Origin: Helicobacter pylori NCTC 11637 = CCUG 17874 = ATCC 43504 = JCM 12093
GTDB lineage: Bacteria > Campylobacterota > Campylobacteria > Campylobacterales > Helicobacteraceae
Length of the DNA: 64,000 nucleotides
Reading direction: 5' to 3'
Assembly (NCBI RefSeq): GCF_900478295.1
Contig: NZ_LS483488.1
Coordinates: forward strand, 1,302,001-1,366,000
Positions 1 through 9,293 of the stretch are shown piece after piece (position 1 is the first letter of the stretch; each line of letters starts with the position of its first letter). The position numbers and the translations under genes were made by a program. The notes beneath the pieces are model-generated. The model searched no databases. It saw only the letters and a program-made list of their open reading frames with translations, and was not told the origin of the DNA.

Positions 1-160
1 TTCGCCACTTCCGCACACCGCACGCCATCGCATGCATTAAGAAGTAGAAAATAAAGAAGCAGTATTTTAGCTGTTTAATCCTTTAAAAATACTGAAAAAT
101 TGAAGTTTTTTAAAATTTGGAGTTTTTTCTGGCTTTTAGGGGGTTTTAAATTCTTTTAAG

Positions 161-210
161 GTATTCTAACAAGACTATATCATTGAGATAGTTTTAAGGA
201 AATTAAGGAA
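161..210 (+). promoter_or_regulatory. Probable nrdB promoter and ribosome site
   Basis: A TATTCT-like -10 box lies near 162-167 in AT-rich DNA, as expected for H. pylori sigma-80 promoters, which usually lack a clear -35. A purine-rich AAGGAA at 205-210 sits just before the ATG at 215. The promoter is inferred from sequence only. Confidence 0.4.
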
Positions 211-214
211 CAAA

Positions 215-1240
215 ATGGAAGTTTCACGCAAGAAAATTTACAACCCCAATTCTACAGAAAGTGTGAATGAAAGAAAGATTTTTGGGGGTAATCCTACAAG
301 CATGTTTGATTTGAATAAGATCAAGTATCAATGGGCGGATCATTTGTGGAAAACGATGCTCGCTAACACTTGGTTTGCTGAAGAAGTGAGCATGAATGAT
401 GACAAAAGGGATTATTTGAAATTGAGTGCAGAAGAAAAGATCGGCTATGACAGAGCTTTAGCGCAACTCATTTTTATGGACAGCTTGCAAACGAATAATT
501 TAATTGACAATATCAATCCCTTCATCACCAGCCCCGAAATCAATTTGTGTTTGGTGCGTCAAGCTTATGAAGAAGCCTTACACAGCCATGCGTATGCGGT
601 GATGGTAGAAAGCATTAGCGCGAATACTGAAGAGATTTATGACATGTGGCGTAACGATATGCAATTAAAAAGCAAGAATGACTATATCGCGCAAGTGTAT
701 ATGGAATTAGCCAAAAACCCCACAGAAGAAAACATTCTCAAAGCGCTTTTTGCGAACCAGATTTTAGAGGGGATTTATTTTTATAGCGGGTTTAGCTATT
801 TTTACACTTTGGCTAGGAGCGGTAAAATGCTAGGATCAGCGCAAATGATTCGTTTTATCCAAAGAGATGAGGTAACGCATTTGATTTTATTCCAAAACAT
901 GATCAACGCTTTAAGGAATGAAAGAGCGGATCTCTTCACGCCGCAATTGATTAATGAAGTCATAGGAATGTTTAAAAAAGCGGTAGAAATTGAAGCTTTG
1001 TGGGGGGATTATATCACGCAAGGCAAGATTTTAGGGCTCACTTCCAGCTTGATTGAGCAATACATCCAGTTTTTAGCGGATAGCCGTTTGAGTAAGGTGG
1101 GTATCGCTAAAGTTTATGGCGTCCAACACCCCATTAAATGGGTAGAGAGCTTTTCAAGTTTCAATGAGCAACGCTCTAATTTCTTTGAAGCTAGGGTGAG
1201 TAATTACGCTAAAGGGAGCGTGAGTTTTGATGATTTTTAA
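215..1240 (+). CDS. nrdB: Class Ia ribonucleotide reductase small (beta) subunit NrdB
   Basis: This is the radical-generating small subunit that partners the large subunit NrdA (not in this window) to make deoxyribonucleotides in the cytoplasm. All expected metal ligands are visible: Asp89, Glu120, His123, Glu185, Glu219 and His222, plus the radical tyrosine at Tyr127 four residues after His123. The length, 341 aa, is normal for short bacterial NrdB. The C-terminus ends SFDDF, the type of acidic-aromatic tail that docks on NrdA. The ATG at 215 has AAGGAA just upstream. It appears to lead a co-directional set with pcm, the permease and truA. It corresponds to HP0364. Confidence 0.96.
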   Translation: MEVSRKKIYNPNSTESVNERKIFGGNPTSMFDLNKIKYQWADHLWKTMLANTWFAEEVSMNDDKRDYLKLSAEEKIGYDRALAQLIFMDSLQTNNLIDNINPFITSPEINLCLVRQAYEEALHSHAYAVMVESISANTEEIYDMWRNDMQLKSKNDYIAQVYMELAKNPTEENILKALFANQILEGIYFYSGFSYFYTLARSGKMLGSAQMIRFIQRDEVTHLILFQNMINALRNERADLFTPQLINEVIGMFKKAVEIEALWGDYITQGKILGLTSSLIEQYIQFLADSRLSKVGIAKVYGVQHPIKWVESFSSFNEQRSNFFEARVSNYAKGSVSFDDF

Positions 1241-1249
1241 GGGGCTTGT

Positions 1250-1879
1250 TTGAATAGTATTAAAAACCATTTGATGTGTGAAGAAATCCATAAGCGTTTC
1301 AATTTGCACCCCAAAGTGAGAAAGGCTATGGAGAGCATTGAAAGAGAAGTTTTTGTGCCAGCCCCCTTCAAGCATTTTGCCTACACTTTAAACGCGCTTT
1401 CTATGCAAGCGCAACAATACATTTCTTCGCCCCTGACCGTGGCCAAAATGACGCAATATTTAGAAATTGATCATGTGGATAGCGTGCTAGAAATTGGCTG
1501 CGGGAGCGGCTATCAAGCGGCGGTTTTGTCTCAAATTTTCAGGCGCGTTTTTAGCATTGAAAGGATTGAAAGCCTGTATATAGAAGCGCGTTTGCGCCTT
1601 AAAACTCTCGGTTTAGACAACATTCATGTTAAATTCGCTGATGGGAATAAGGGCTGGGATCAATACGCCCCCTATGATAGGATTTTATTCTCTGCTTGTG
1701 CTAAAAATATCCCTCAAGCGCTGATTGATCAGCTTGAAGAAGGCGGGATATTAGTCGCGCCCATTCAAGAAAACAACGAGCAAGTCATCAAACGCTTTGT
1801 GAAGCAAAATAACGCCTTGCGCGTCCAAAAAGTGTTAGAAAAATGCTCGTTTGTGCCTGTTGTAGATGGGGTGCAATAA
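1250..1879 (+). CDS. pcm: Protein-L-isoaspartate O-methyltransferase
   Basis: It methylates isoaspartyl residues in aged proteins with S-adenosylmethionine so that they can be repaired. SAM motif I ([11 protein letters not shown]) lies at residues 79-89. The family's segment before it, [14 protein letters not shown], corresponds to the ISQPxxVAxMT signature. The length, 209 aa, is normal. The start is TTG at 1250, supported by TAAGGGG at 1238-1244, only 9 nt after the nrdB stop, so the two genes are probably co-transcribed. A methyltransferase of another kind is unlikely given the isoaspartate-binding segment. Confidence 0.93.
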   Translation: MNSIKNHLMCEEIHKRFNLHPKVRKAMESIEREVFVPAPFKHFAYTLNALSMQAQQYISSPLTVAKMTQYLEIDHVDSVLEIGCGSGYQAAVLSQIFRRVFSIERIESLYIEARLRLKTLGLDNIHVKFADGNKGWDQYAPYDRILFSACAKNIPQALIDQLEEGGILVAPIQENNEQVIKRFVKQNNALRVQKVLEKCSFVPVVDGVQ

Positions 1880-1889
1880 AGATTAAAGC

Positions 1890-2927
1890 ATGATTAAACA
1901 CTATCTTTTCATGGCGGTTTCGCAGGTCTTTTTCTCTTTCTTTTTAGTGCTGTTTTTTATCTCCTCTATCGTGCTATTAATCAGTATTGCAAGCGTAACG
2001 CTCGTGATTAAAGTGAGCTTTTTAGATCTAGTGCAACTCTTTTTGTATTCCTTGCCTGGAACCATTTTTTTTATTTTACCGATCACTTTTTTTGCGGCTT
2101 GCGCTTTAGGGCTTTCAAGGCTTAGCTATGACCATGAATTGTTAGTGTTTTTCTCTTTAGGGGTTTCGCCTAAAACAATGACTAAAGCGTTTGTGCCTTT
2201 AAGCTTATTAGTGAGCGCGATTTTATTAGTGTTTTCGCTCATTTTAATCCCCACTTCTAAGAGCGCTTATTACGGGTTTTTGCGTCAAAAAAAAGACAAG
2301 ATTGATATTAACATCAGAGCCGGTGAATTCGGGCAAAAATTAGGCGATTGGCTCGTGTATGTGGATAAGGCTGAAAACAATTCCTATGATAATTTAGTGC
2401 TTTTTTCCAATAAAAGCCTTTCTCAAGAAAGCTTCATTCTAGCCCAAAAAGGCAATATCAACAATCAAAACGGCGTGTTTGAATTGAATTTATACAAAGG
2501 GCATGCGTATTTCACTCAAGGCGATAAAATGCGTAAAGTTGATTTTGAAGAATTGCATTTGCGCAACAAGCTCAAGTCTTTCAATTCTAATGATGCGGCT
2601 TATTTGCAAGGCACGGATTATTTAGGTTATTGGAAAAAAGCCTTTGGTAAAAACGCTAATAAAAATCAAAAGCGCCGTTTTTCTCAAGCGATTTTAGTTT
2701 CCTTATTCCCTTTAGCGAGCGTGTTTTTGATCCCCCTATTTGGCATCGCCAACCCGCGATTCAAAACGAATTGGAGTTATTTTTATGTCCTTGGAGCGGT
2801 TGGGGTTTATTTTTTAATGGTGCATGTGATTTCTACGGATTTGTTTTTGATGACCTTTTTCTTCCCCTTTATTTGGGCGTTTGGCTCTTATTTGTTGTTT
2901 AGAAAATTCATTTTAAAGCGTTATTGA
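1890..2927 (+). CDS. LptF/LptG (YjgP/YjgQ) family permease
   Basis: This is probably an inner-membrane subunit of the LPS transporter LptB2FG, which extracts LPS and passes it to the periplasmic bridge. The topology fits: hydrophobic segments at roughly residues 12-40, 52-75 and 100-120, a large hydrophilic periplasmic region at about 125-260 (beta-jellyroll position), then three more at about 267-285, 295-312 and 317-335. At 345 aa it matches the family. It starts with ATG 10 nt after pcm and ends on TGA abutting the truA ATG, so it is translationally coupled to truA. Sequence alone does not tell me whether this is LptF or LptG. It corresponds to HP0362. Confidence 0.82.
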   Translation: MIKHYLFMAVSQVFFSFFLVLFFISSIVLLISIASVTLVIKVSFLDLVQLFLYSLPGTIFFILPITFFAACALGLSRLSYDHELLVFFSLGVSPKTMTKAFVPLSLLVSAILLVFSLILIPTSKSAYYGFLRQKKDKIDINIRAGEFGQKLGDWLVYVDKAENNSYDNLVLFSNKSLSQESFILAQKGNINNQNGVFELNLYKGHAYFTQGDKMRKVDFEELHLRNKLKSFNSNDAAYLQGTDYLGYWKKAFGKNANKNQKRRFSQAILVSLFPLASVFLIPLFGIANPRFKTNWSYFYVLGAVGVYFLMVHVISTDLFLMTFFFPFIWAFGSYLLFRKFILKRY

Positions 2928-3656
2928 ATGCGTTGTTTTAAGGCTACTATCGCTTATGATGGGGCGTATTTTTTAGGCTATGCCAAACAGCCTAACAAAC
3001 TCGGCGTTCAGGATAAAATAGAGGGCGCTTTAAATGCGCTAGGGATTAAAAGCGTTGTGGTTGCGGCCGGGCGCACGGATAAAGGCGTGCATGCCAACAA
3101 CCAAGTGCTGTCTTTTCACGCTCCAAAACACTGGAATGCTGATAAATTATTTTATTATCTAGCCCCCAAACTCGCCCCGCATATTGTCTTAAAAAAACTA
3201 GAAGAAAAAAACTTCCATGCGCGTTTTGATGCTCAAAAAAGAGCGTATCGTTACCTTTTAACAAAGAATTTAAAAACGCCTTTTTTAGCGCCTTATATCG
3301 CTTGTGGGGATTATGGTTCGCTAGATGCGTTAAACACCGCTTTAAAGCAATTCACAGGCAAGCATGATTTTTCCATGTTTAAGAAAAAAGGTGGAGCGAC
3401 AACCAATCCTAAACGCGCTATTTTTAACGCTTTTGCTTATAAAACCTTTATCATAGGGCATGAGTGCGTGGTGTTTAAAATCATTGGCGATGCGTTTTTA
3501 CGCTCTAGCGTGCGTTTGATCATTCAAGCATGCGTTCAATACTCCTTAGAAAAGATCACGCTCGCTGAAATTGAAATGCAAATCCACAACCTCAAAGCCA
3601 CTATAAGAACGCCCATAATGGCTAATGGTTTGTATTTGCACAGGGTGTATTATTGA
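2928..3656 (+). CDS. truA: tRNA pseudouridine(38-40) synthase TruA
   Basis: It isomerises uridines 38-40 in the anticodon stem of many tRNAs. The catalytic aspartate is Asp51 in AAGRTDKGVHA (residues 46-56), the invariant TruA motif, and the N-terminal ATIAYDGAYFLGYA is the matching first strand. At 242 aa it is normal length. The ATG directly follows the TGA of the preceding permease gene (zero spacing), indicating coupling. Its 3' end overlaps the convergent galE gene by 7 nt. Confidence 0.95.
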   Translation: MRCFKATIAYDGAYFLGYAKQPNKLGVQDKIEGALNALGIKSVVVAAGRTDKGVHANNQVLSFHAPKHWNADKLFYYLAPKLAPHIVLKKLEEKNFHARFDAQKRAYRYLLTKNLKTPFLAPYIACGDYGSLDALNTALKQFTGKHDFSMFKKKGGATTNPKRAIFNAFAYKTFIIGHECVVFKIIGDAFLRSSVRLIIQACVQYSLEKITLAEIEMQIHNLKATIRTPIMANGLYLHRVYY

Positions 3657-4684
3657 AATCTTAAAAGGTGTTCTTCCCAATCTAGAGCGCTTTTGATAAT
3701 GGTGTCTAGGTTGTTATAAAGGGGTTTGAAAGGGGTGTTTTGTAAGATTTTAGCGTTATTGGCAATAAGGCTTGCTGGATCGCCCTGTCGCTTGTCTAAA
3801 ATTTCCACTAAAAAATCGTTGTTTGAGATTTCTTTAACCTTTTCTATCACTTCTTTCACGCTATGGCCTTGATTGTAGCCGACATTATAAATCTCGCTCT
3901 TATTTTTTTCTAAAAGGGTTTGATAGCTCGCTAAATGCGCGTTAGCCAAATCATCTACATGGATATAATCCCTAATGCAAGTGCCATCTCTAGTGGGGTA
4001 GTTAGTGCCAAAAATCCCCATTTTTTTCCTTTTCCCCACAGCGCATTCGCATGCAATTTTGATCAAATGCGTGGCGTTGAGCGTGCGCTGTCCTAGCGTG
4101 TAAGGGGTGGTATAATCATTATGCATGCATGCCCCAGCCACATTGAAATAGCGTAAAATAACGCATTTAAAATCCGCTATTTTAGAAGTGTCTAACAAGA
4201 TTCTTTCGCTCATCATTTTAGACGCTCCATAAGGATTAATGGGGTTTAAGGGGCTTTCTTCGTTCAAGCTTGAACTAGACTCGCCATAAACCACGGCCGT
4301 GGAAGAAAAAATAAAACGCTTGATTGCATGTTTTAAACAAAGTTTGACAAGCTCTAAAGTGTTGAGCGTGTTGTTGGTGTAGTATTCTAAAGGCAAGCGC
4401 GTGGATTCTTCTACTGAGATTTTAGCCCCAAAATGCAAAATAGCTTCAATAGAGTCTTTTAGCTGTTGCCTATTCAAAAAGGCGTCTAATTTGTGGGTTT
4501 CATTCAAATTCGCTTGAATAAACACAATCCTATTAGGGTAGTAACGCTCTAACGCTTTGATATGCTCTAAAAAACCGGTGCTTAAGTCATCTACAATAAT
4601 GATGTTTTCTTTGGTTTTTTCTAAAAACGCCCTTGCGGTATGCGAGCCTATATACCCACACGCCCCTGTGAATAATAATGCCAT
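3650..4684 (-). CDS. galE: UDP-glucose 4-epimerase
   Basis: It interconverts UDP-glucose and UDP-galactose using NAD, supplying galactose for LPS and Lewis antigens. The Rossmann motif GACGYIGS is at residues 8-15, the catalytic SST at 128-130 and YxxxK at Tyr152-Lys156. I chose the ATG at 4684 (344 aa), because AAGGGG lies 6 nt upstream and the glycine-rich motif is then at the normal N-terminal position; a longer reading would add 18 unlikely residues. It is a single gene, convergent with truA (7-nt overlap of the 3' ends). Confidence 0.95.
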   Translation of the reverse strand: MALLFTGACGYIGSHTARAFLEKTKENIIIVDDLSTGFLEHIKALERYYPNRIVFIQANLNETHKLDAFLNRQQLKDSIEAILHFGAKISVEESTRLPLEYYTNNTLNTLELVKLCLKHAIKRFIFSSTAVVYGESSSSLNEESPLNPINPYGASKMMSERILLDTSKIADFKCVILRYFNVAGACMHNDYTTPYTLGQRTLNATHLIKIACECAVGKRKKMGIFGTNYPTRDGTCIRDYIHVDDLANAHLASYQTLLEKNKSEIYNVGYNQGHSVKEVIEKVKEISNNDFLVEILDKRQGDPASLIANNAKILQNTPFKPLYNNLDTIIKSALDWEEHLLRFQ

Positions 4685-4717
4685 AAAAACCCCTTTTGAA
4701 ATGAAAAAATAATGAGT

Positions 4718-4726
4718 ATTATAACA
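4718..4726 (-). promoter_or_regulatory. galE extended -10 promoter
   Basis: Read on the minus strand, the site is TGTTATAAT: a perfect TATAAT (4718-4723) preceded by TGn, the extended -10 form common in H. pylori. It lies about 34 nt upstream of the chosen galE ATG. Confidence 0.6.
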
Positions 4727-4772
4727 TTTTAATCCCATTTATCATTTAAGGATTTTTTAAGAAAGTTTAACC

Positions 4773-4778
4773 TATAAT
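4773..4778 (+). promoter_or_regulatory. -10 box of the tRNA-Ile/tRNA-Ala promoter
   Basis: A perfect TATAAT lies 21 nt before the first base of tRNA-Ile, giving an expected transcription start near 4785. No other promoter-like element is seen between it and the two tRNAs. Confidence 0.6.
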
Positions 4779-4799
4779 TTCGTCTTTATTGGCTTTAAA

Positions 4800-4876
<77 letters not shown>

Positions 4877-4891
4877 TTTTTTACAACCTTT

Positions 4892-4967
4892 GGGGAATTA
4901 GCTCAGCTGGGAGAGCGCCTGCTTTGCACGCAGGAGGTCAGCGGTTCGATCCCGCTATTCTCCACCA
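4892..4967 (+). tRNA. tRNA-Ala (anticodon TGC)
   Basis: This is a 76-nt cloverleaf. GGGGAAT pairs with ATTCTCC (one G-U pair). The anticodon stem-loop CCTGCTTTGCACGCAGG gives TGC. The T arm is CAGCGGTTCGATCCCGCT-like, and CCA is encoded. It is co-directional with tRNA-Ile. Confidence 0.96.
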
Positions 4968-5217
4968 TTGTTTTCTCCTTAAATTTTTTCTTTTTATCAG
5001 TCGTGTCTTGGTTGAGAAATCCTAAACGATTGGATCGTCTTTGTTTAACGCCGCAAGTCTTTTAACTCAAAGCTCCTTGATGGAAGATTAAATTGGATTG
5101 AGATTTTTGGTTATAAAAATTCTTATTACCGCTCATCAAGGCTTTATAAAAAATGTTAGAAACCCTTACAAAACAAGCTAATATATTCTATTCAATTTGC
5201 TTCAAGGACAAACAAAC

Positions 5218-6753
5218 ATGAAAAAACTTCTTTATACCATACTTGCGCTTCTTTTAATCGGCCTTTTAACAACCTATCTTACCCTTTTTACAGAATGGGG
5301 GAATAAAATCATCGCTTCGTATATAGAGAAAAAAATCAACCCGAACGAGCGCTACTTGAGCGTTAAAACCTTTAAATTAAGATTCAACTCTTTGGATTTT
5401 AAAGCTCAAGCCAACGATGATTCCACGCTCATTCTTAAGGGGGATTTTTCACTTTTAAAGCAAAGCGTGGATTTGAATTATCATATAGATATTAAAGATT
5501 TACGCTCTTTCAAAGAATGGATACCCTACCCTTTAAGAGGGGCTATTATTACTTCTGGGAATATCAAAGGGCATAGAAAAGCCCTTATGATTCAAGGCGT
5601 CTCTAATGTGGCTCAATCCCACACTGCCTACAACGCCCTTTTAGACGATTTCAAGCTTTCTCGCTTAAGCTTGAACGCAAAAGACGCCCATTTAGAAGAT
5701 TTGCTTTATTTAATCAATCGCCCTGCTTATGCGAACGCAAAAGTGTCCTTACAAGCGGATTTTAGCTCTCTAAAGCCTTTAGAAGGGCATTTGATTCTAA
5801 CAGCCAATAACGCTTTAATCAATAACGCCCTAATCAATCAAATGTTTCATTTAAACCTTAAAGACACGCTTATCTTCAGCCTCTCGCACTCAAGCGACTT
5901 TAAAGAGGACAAAGCCATCAGCGATACCACCCTAACTAGCCCTTTAGTTAATTTCACGGCCCTAAAAAGCGAATATCTTTTCTCTGTTTTAAAACTCAAC
6001 GCCCCCTACACTTTAGAAATACCCAACCTAGCCAAACTCCAAAACATTACCAACCACCCCTTAAAAGGGAGCTTGACTTTAAAAGGCACTATAGAGCAAA
6101 GCCCTAAACTTTTAAAAGTCAACGGCCATTCAAATTTATTGGACGGCGCACTGGATTTCACGCTTTTAAATAAAGATTTGAAAGCCCGTTTTTCCAATAT
6201 TTCCACTTTAAAAGCCTTAGATTTATTCCATTACCCCAAGTTTTTCCAATCCATTGCAGACGTTAACTTGGATTATGACCTTATCTCTAAGCAAGGCGTG
6301 TTGAAAGCCAATCTCAAAAACGCAAGATTCCTCAAAAATGCATTCAGCGACTTTCTCTACTCCATTTCTAAATTTGATATTACTAAAGAAATTTATAACG
6401 ATGCCAATCTGGTAAGCCAAATCAACCAGCAACGCCTGCTCTCTAGTCTCAGCTTAAAAAGCCCCAAAACCCAATTGAAAATCCATAACGGCTTATTGGA
6501 TTTAAACACCAAGCAAATGGACATGCTCATGGATGCGGAAATTTTAAAATTCGTTTTTAAAATGAAACTTCAAGGTAACATGCACCAGCCAAAATTTTCC
6601 CTCATTTTAAACGAAAAAGCCATCCAACAAAACCTGCAACAAGGCTTGAAAGAAATCTTAAAAAATGACACCCTTAAAAAAGGTTTAGATCATTTGCTTA
6701 AAGATGATAAGCTCAAAGAAAAGCTTGAAAAAGGGCTTAAGGGGCTTTTTTAA
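5218..6753 (+). CDS. AsmA-like membrane-anchored protein of unknown function
   Basis: This is a 511-aa protein with one N-terminal hydrophobic segment (about residues 5-24) followed by a long region without further membrane segments, rich in alternating hydrophobic and polar stretches. The C-terminus is a lysine-rich amphipathic helix with repeated LKxxLxK units (about 465-511). This layout recalls the AsmA/TamB/DUF3971 group of inner-membrane proteins that face the periplasm, but I cannot confirm the family. The start is the ATG at 5218, with AAGGA 10 nt upstream; an in-frame TTG at 5197 has no such site. Only 17 nt separate it from the dehydrogenase gene that follows. It corresponds to HP0358. 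Confidence 0.7.
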   Translation: MKKLLYTILALLLIGLLTTYLTLFTEWGNKIIASYIEKKINPNERYLSVKTFKLRFNSLDFKAQANDDSTLILKGDFSLLKQSVDLNYHIDIKDLRSFKEWIPYPLRGAIITSGNIKGHRKALMIQGVSNVAQSHTAYNALLDDFKLSRLSLNAKDAHLEDLLYLINRPAYANAKVSLQADFSSLKPLEGHLILTANNALINNALINQMFHLNLKDTLIFSLSHSSDFKEDKAISDTTLTSPLVNFTALKSEYLFSVLKLNAPYTLEIPNLAKLQNITNHPLKGSLTLKGTIEQSPKLLKVNGHSNLLDGALDFTLLNKDLKARFSNISTLKALDLFHYPKFFQSIADVNLDYDLISKQGVLKANLKNARFLKNAFSDFLYSISKFDITKEIYNDANLVSQINQQRLLSSLSLKSPKTQLKIHNGLLDLNTKQMDMLMDAEILKFVFKMKLQGNMHQPKFSLILNEKAIQQNLQQGLKEILKNDTLKKGLDHLLKDDKLKEKLEKGLKGLF

Positions 6754-6770
6754 AATTTTAAAGGACAGAA

Positions 6771-7523
6771 ATGGCGCACATTTTAGTTAGTGGGGCGACT
6801 TCAGGGTTTGGGTTAGAAATCGCTAAAGCGTTTTTACAAAAAAGCCATGTGGTTTTTGGCACAGGGAGGCGAAAAGAGAATTTGCAAGAATTGCAACTCG
6901 CTTACCCTAAGCATTTCATTCCCTTGTGTTTTGATCTTCAAAACAAGCTTGAAACTAAGCGAGCGATAGAAACTATTTTTTCCATGACGGATCGCATTGA
7001 CGCTTTAATCAATAACGCCGGCTTAGCGCTAGGCTTGAACAAGGCTTATGAATGCGAGTTAGACGACTGGGAAATCATGATAGACACAAATATTAAGGGG
7101 TTGTTGCATCTCACCCGCTTGATCTTGCCCTCTATGATAGAGCATAACCAAGGGACTATCATCAATCTTGGCTCTATCGCTGGCACTTACTCCTATCCTG
7201 GCGGGAATGTCTATGGAGCGAGCAAGGCGTTTGTGAAGCAATTTTCTTTAAATTTGCGAGCGGATTTGGTTGGCACTAACATCAGAGTGAGTAATGTTGA
7301 ACCCGGTTTGTGCGGCGAAACCGAATTCAGCATGGTGCGCTTTAAGGGCGATAAAATAAAAGCCCAATCTGTCTATGAAAACACCATTTATCTCAAACCA
7401 CAAGATATTGCTAACATCGTGCTATGGATTTATGAACAACCCTTGCATGTCAATATCAACCGCATAGAAATCATGCCCATAAGCCAAACTTTCGCTCCCC
7501 TACCCACCCATAAAAACCCTTAA
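6771..7523 (+). CDS. Short-chain dehydrogenase/reductase (YdfG-like)
   Basis: This is a classical short-chain dehydrogenase of 250 aa. The cofactor motif is GATSGFG at about residues 8-14. NNAG follows at about 83-86, then the active-site Ser (GSIAG), and YGASK gives the catalytic Tyr-xxx-Lys. The arrangement, and the GTGRR segment favouring NADP(H), resemble YdfG, the NADP-dependent 3-hydroxy acid dehydrogenase. The substrate in this organism is not known. It follows the AsmA-like gene by 17 nt with an AAAGGA site and is probably co-transcribed. It corresponds to HP0357, the last gene of the first syntenic block. Confidence 0.88.
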   Translation: MAHILVSGATSGFGLEIAKAFLQKSHVVFGTGRRKENLQELQLAYPKHFIPLCFDLQNKLETKRAIETIFSMTDRIDALINNAGLALGLNKAYECELDDWEIMIDTNIKGLLHLTRLILPSMIEHNQGTIINLGSIAGTYSYPGGNVYGASKAFVKQFSLNLRADLVGTNIRVSNVEPGLCGETEFSMVRFKGDKIKAQSVYENTIYLKPQDIANIVLWIYEQPLHVNINRIEIMPISQTFAPLPTHKNP

Positions 7524-7532
7524 GGGGTTTTA
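7513..7532 (+). terminator. Hairpin at the end of the dehydrogenase gene
   Basis: The inverted repeat AAAACCC-TTAA-GGGGTTTT spans the TAA stop codon at 7521-7523. It is short, with a TTTT on its own 3' arm. It could terminate transcription from the left. Confidence 0.45.
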
Positions 7533-7706
7533 AGAATAAATTTAAACTTTAATAACCCTTTAAGTTTTAAAAAAAGGGGATTTTGGTTGTTTAAACTCAT
7601 CATCTTAAGAGAATAGGAAGTATTTTGGAAATGATCCTCCCCTAAAATCCCCCCTAACACCCTAAAAGACCGCTTTTTAAAGCCGCTTGATCAAGCCTTA
7701 TTCAAA

Positions 7707-8579
7707 CTAAACTTTGATTTTGAGCTGCTTGAGAATATCGCATGCCCCTTTAGCGCCCAATTTACAGCCTTTTTTAAAGTTTTCTATGGCTTGCTTTTCA
7801 TTCCTTGTTGCACCTTCGCCATTGTATTGCATAGCCCCTAAATTGAAACACCCTCCGCCGTTTTGCATCTCGCATGCTTTAGAATAACGATCGAGAGCCT
7901 CTTTAAAATTCTTCGCCACGCCATCGCCATGATGATACATATTCCCTGCGTTAAAACACCCCGGGCTGTCTTTTAAGTCGCAAGCTTTATCATACGAAGC
8001 GAGCGCCTTTTTCAAATCCTTAGGCGTGCCTCTGCCTGCATCATACAAGCTCCCTAATATCGTGCAACCATCGCCATCGTTTAAATCGCACGCTTTAGTG
8101 AAATATTCCACCGCTTTTTTAAAATCCCTAGTTACCATTTTACCATCATGATAAATCCCCCCTAAGCTCGCGCACCCTTCAGCGTATTTCAAATCGCACG
8201 CTTTAGAGTAGTATTGTAAGGCTTTATTGGTGTTTTGGGACACGCCTTGCCCACTGTAATATAAATTCCCTAGCAAATGACACCCATTGCTGTAATTCAA
8301 ATCGCAAGCTTTAGCGTAAAAGGAGGCGGCTTTTTTCAAGTTCTTTTCCACCCCTTGCCCTTGATAATAAAGCACCCCTAAATTAAAACACCCGCTATTT
8401 TCTTTCAAATCGCACGCTTTCTCAAAATATTTCTTAGCTTGAGTGAAATCTTGCTCTTTGTAACTCTTTGCGCCCAAACCCACAAGCTCTTTAGGGTCTT
8501 GCTCTGCCATTAGCCCCCCTAAACACAACGCTCCCAAGCACAAAACCCTAAAAAGGGATTTTTTGACATTTTCTAACAT
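7707..8579 (-). CDS. hcpC: Cysteine-rich Sel1-repeat protein HcpC
   Basis: This is a secreted Helicobacter cysteine-rich protein. The N-terminus (residues 1-25) is a signal peptide with a hydrophobic core ([13 protein letters not shown]). It is followed by seven tandem repeats of about 36 residues, six carrying the signature KACDLxxxxGCxxLG (KACEMQ in one) with two cysteines each, which pair within each alpha/alpha hairpin. A last repeat ends at KACDIL. The start is the ATG at 8579 (290 aa), with AAGGAGA 6 nt upstream. Family members bind penicillin-like ligands weakly and provoke immune responses in hosts; the physiological role is unclear. It corresponds to HP1098. Confidence 0.94.
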   Translation of the reverse strand: MLENVKKSLFRVLCLGALCLGGLMAEQDPKELVGLGAKSYKEQDFTQAKKYFEKACDLKENSGCFNLGVLYYQGQGVEKNLKKAASFYAKACDLNYSNGCHLLGNLYYSGQGVSQNTNKALQYYSKACDLKYAEGCASLGGIYHDGKMVTRDFKKAVEYFTKACDLNDGDGCTILGSLYDAGRGTPKDLKKALASYDKACDLKDSPGCFNAGNMYHHGDGVAKNFKEALDRYSKACEMQNGGGCFNLGAMQYNGEGATRNEKQAIENFKKGCKLGAKGACDILKQLKIKV

Positions 8580-8604
8580 GATGTATCTCCTTATTAAAAA
8601 TTTT

Positions 8605-8610
8605 ATTATA
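8605..8610 (-). promoter_or_regulatory. hcpC -10 box
   Basis: A perfect TATAAT on the minus strand, 26 nt upstream of the hcpC ATG, in the 69-nt gap after eda. It would allow hcpC to be expressed separately from the edd-eda pair. Confidence 0.5.
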
Positions 8611-8648
8611 GTGTTATTAAGCAAATACAAAATGCCATGATCTTTTTG

Positions 8649-9275
8649 CTATCTTAAAGTTAGCGCTCTCTTACAAATTTCTGTGATTTTATCCCACTCT
8701 TTGTTTTGAATCAAATCTTTAGGGGTAAGCCAGCTCCCCCCCACGCACAAAACATTTTCTAAATTTAAATAAGAACGCATGTTATCTGCGCTAATCCCCC
8801 CAGTAGGGCAAAATTTCACCCCTTTAAAAGGGCCATTAAAAGCGTTTAAAAGCTTAACGCCCCCGCAATACTCTGCCGGGAAAAATTTCAAAGTGCTATA
8901 GCCCAATTCTAAGGCTTGCATGACTTCACTACTGCTAGAAACCCCAGGTATTAGGGGCATGTCTTTTTTCTTTGCGTGTTCTAAAAGCTCTATCGTAAGA
9001 CCCGGGCTAATCAAAAACTCTGCCCCCCTATTTTGAGCTTGCTCTAATTGAGTGGGATTTAGTATCGTGCCAGCACCCACGCGCATTTTTGGCACATTCT
9101 TAGCGATAAGCTCTATGGCTTCTAAAGCGCAACTGGAGCGCAAAGTAACTTCTATGATTGGAATACCCCCCTCTATTAGGCTTTGCGCTAAAGGCACAGC
9201 GTCTTTTATATCCTCAATTACCACCACAGGGACAATGGGGCTAATTTGTAAAACCTCTATTATTTTATCTTGCAT
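8649..9275 (-). CDS. eda: 2-keto-3-deoxy-6-phosphogluconate (KDPG) aldolase
   Basis: This is the second Entner-Doudoroff enzyme, splitting KDPG into pyruvate and glyceraldehyde 3-phosphate. The Schiff-base lysine is Lys130 in STLKFFPAE. The catalytic glutamate is Glu42 in IIEVTLRS, and the phosphate-binding CPTGGI motif is also present. At 208 aa it is normal length. The ATG at 9275 has AAGGAGAT just upstream, and the gene lies 18 nt after edd on the same strand, forming an edd-eda pair. It corresponds to HP1099. Confidence 0.95.
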   Translation of the reverse strand: MQDKIIEVLQISPIVPVVVIEDIKDAVPLAQSLIEGGIPIIEVTLRSSCALEAIELIAKNVPKMRVGAGTILNPTQLEQAQNRGAEFLISPGLTIELLEHAKKKDMPLIPGVSSSSEVMQALELGYSTLKFFPAEYCGGVKLLNAFNGPFKGVKFCPTGGISADNMRSYLNLENVLCVGGSWLTPKDLIQNKEWDKITEICKRALTLR

Positions 9276-9293
9276 TTTATCTCCTTTATATTT

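Noticed and set aside
1-214. Possible 3' end of an upstream gene
   Set aside because: One frame is open for about 17 codons from the window edge, but there is no recognisable protein and nothing to tie it to a gene.
4967-5196. Third tRNA after tRNA-Ala
   Set aside because: No cloverleaf or CCA end was found in this spacer, only AT-rich DNA and a likely promoter before the AsmA-like gene.
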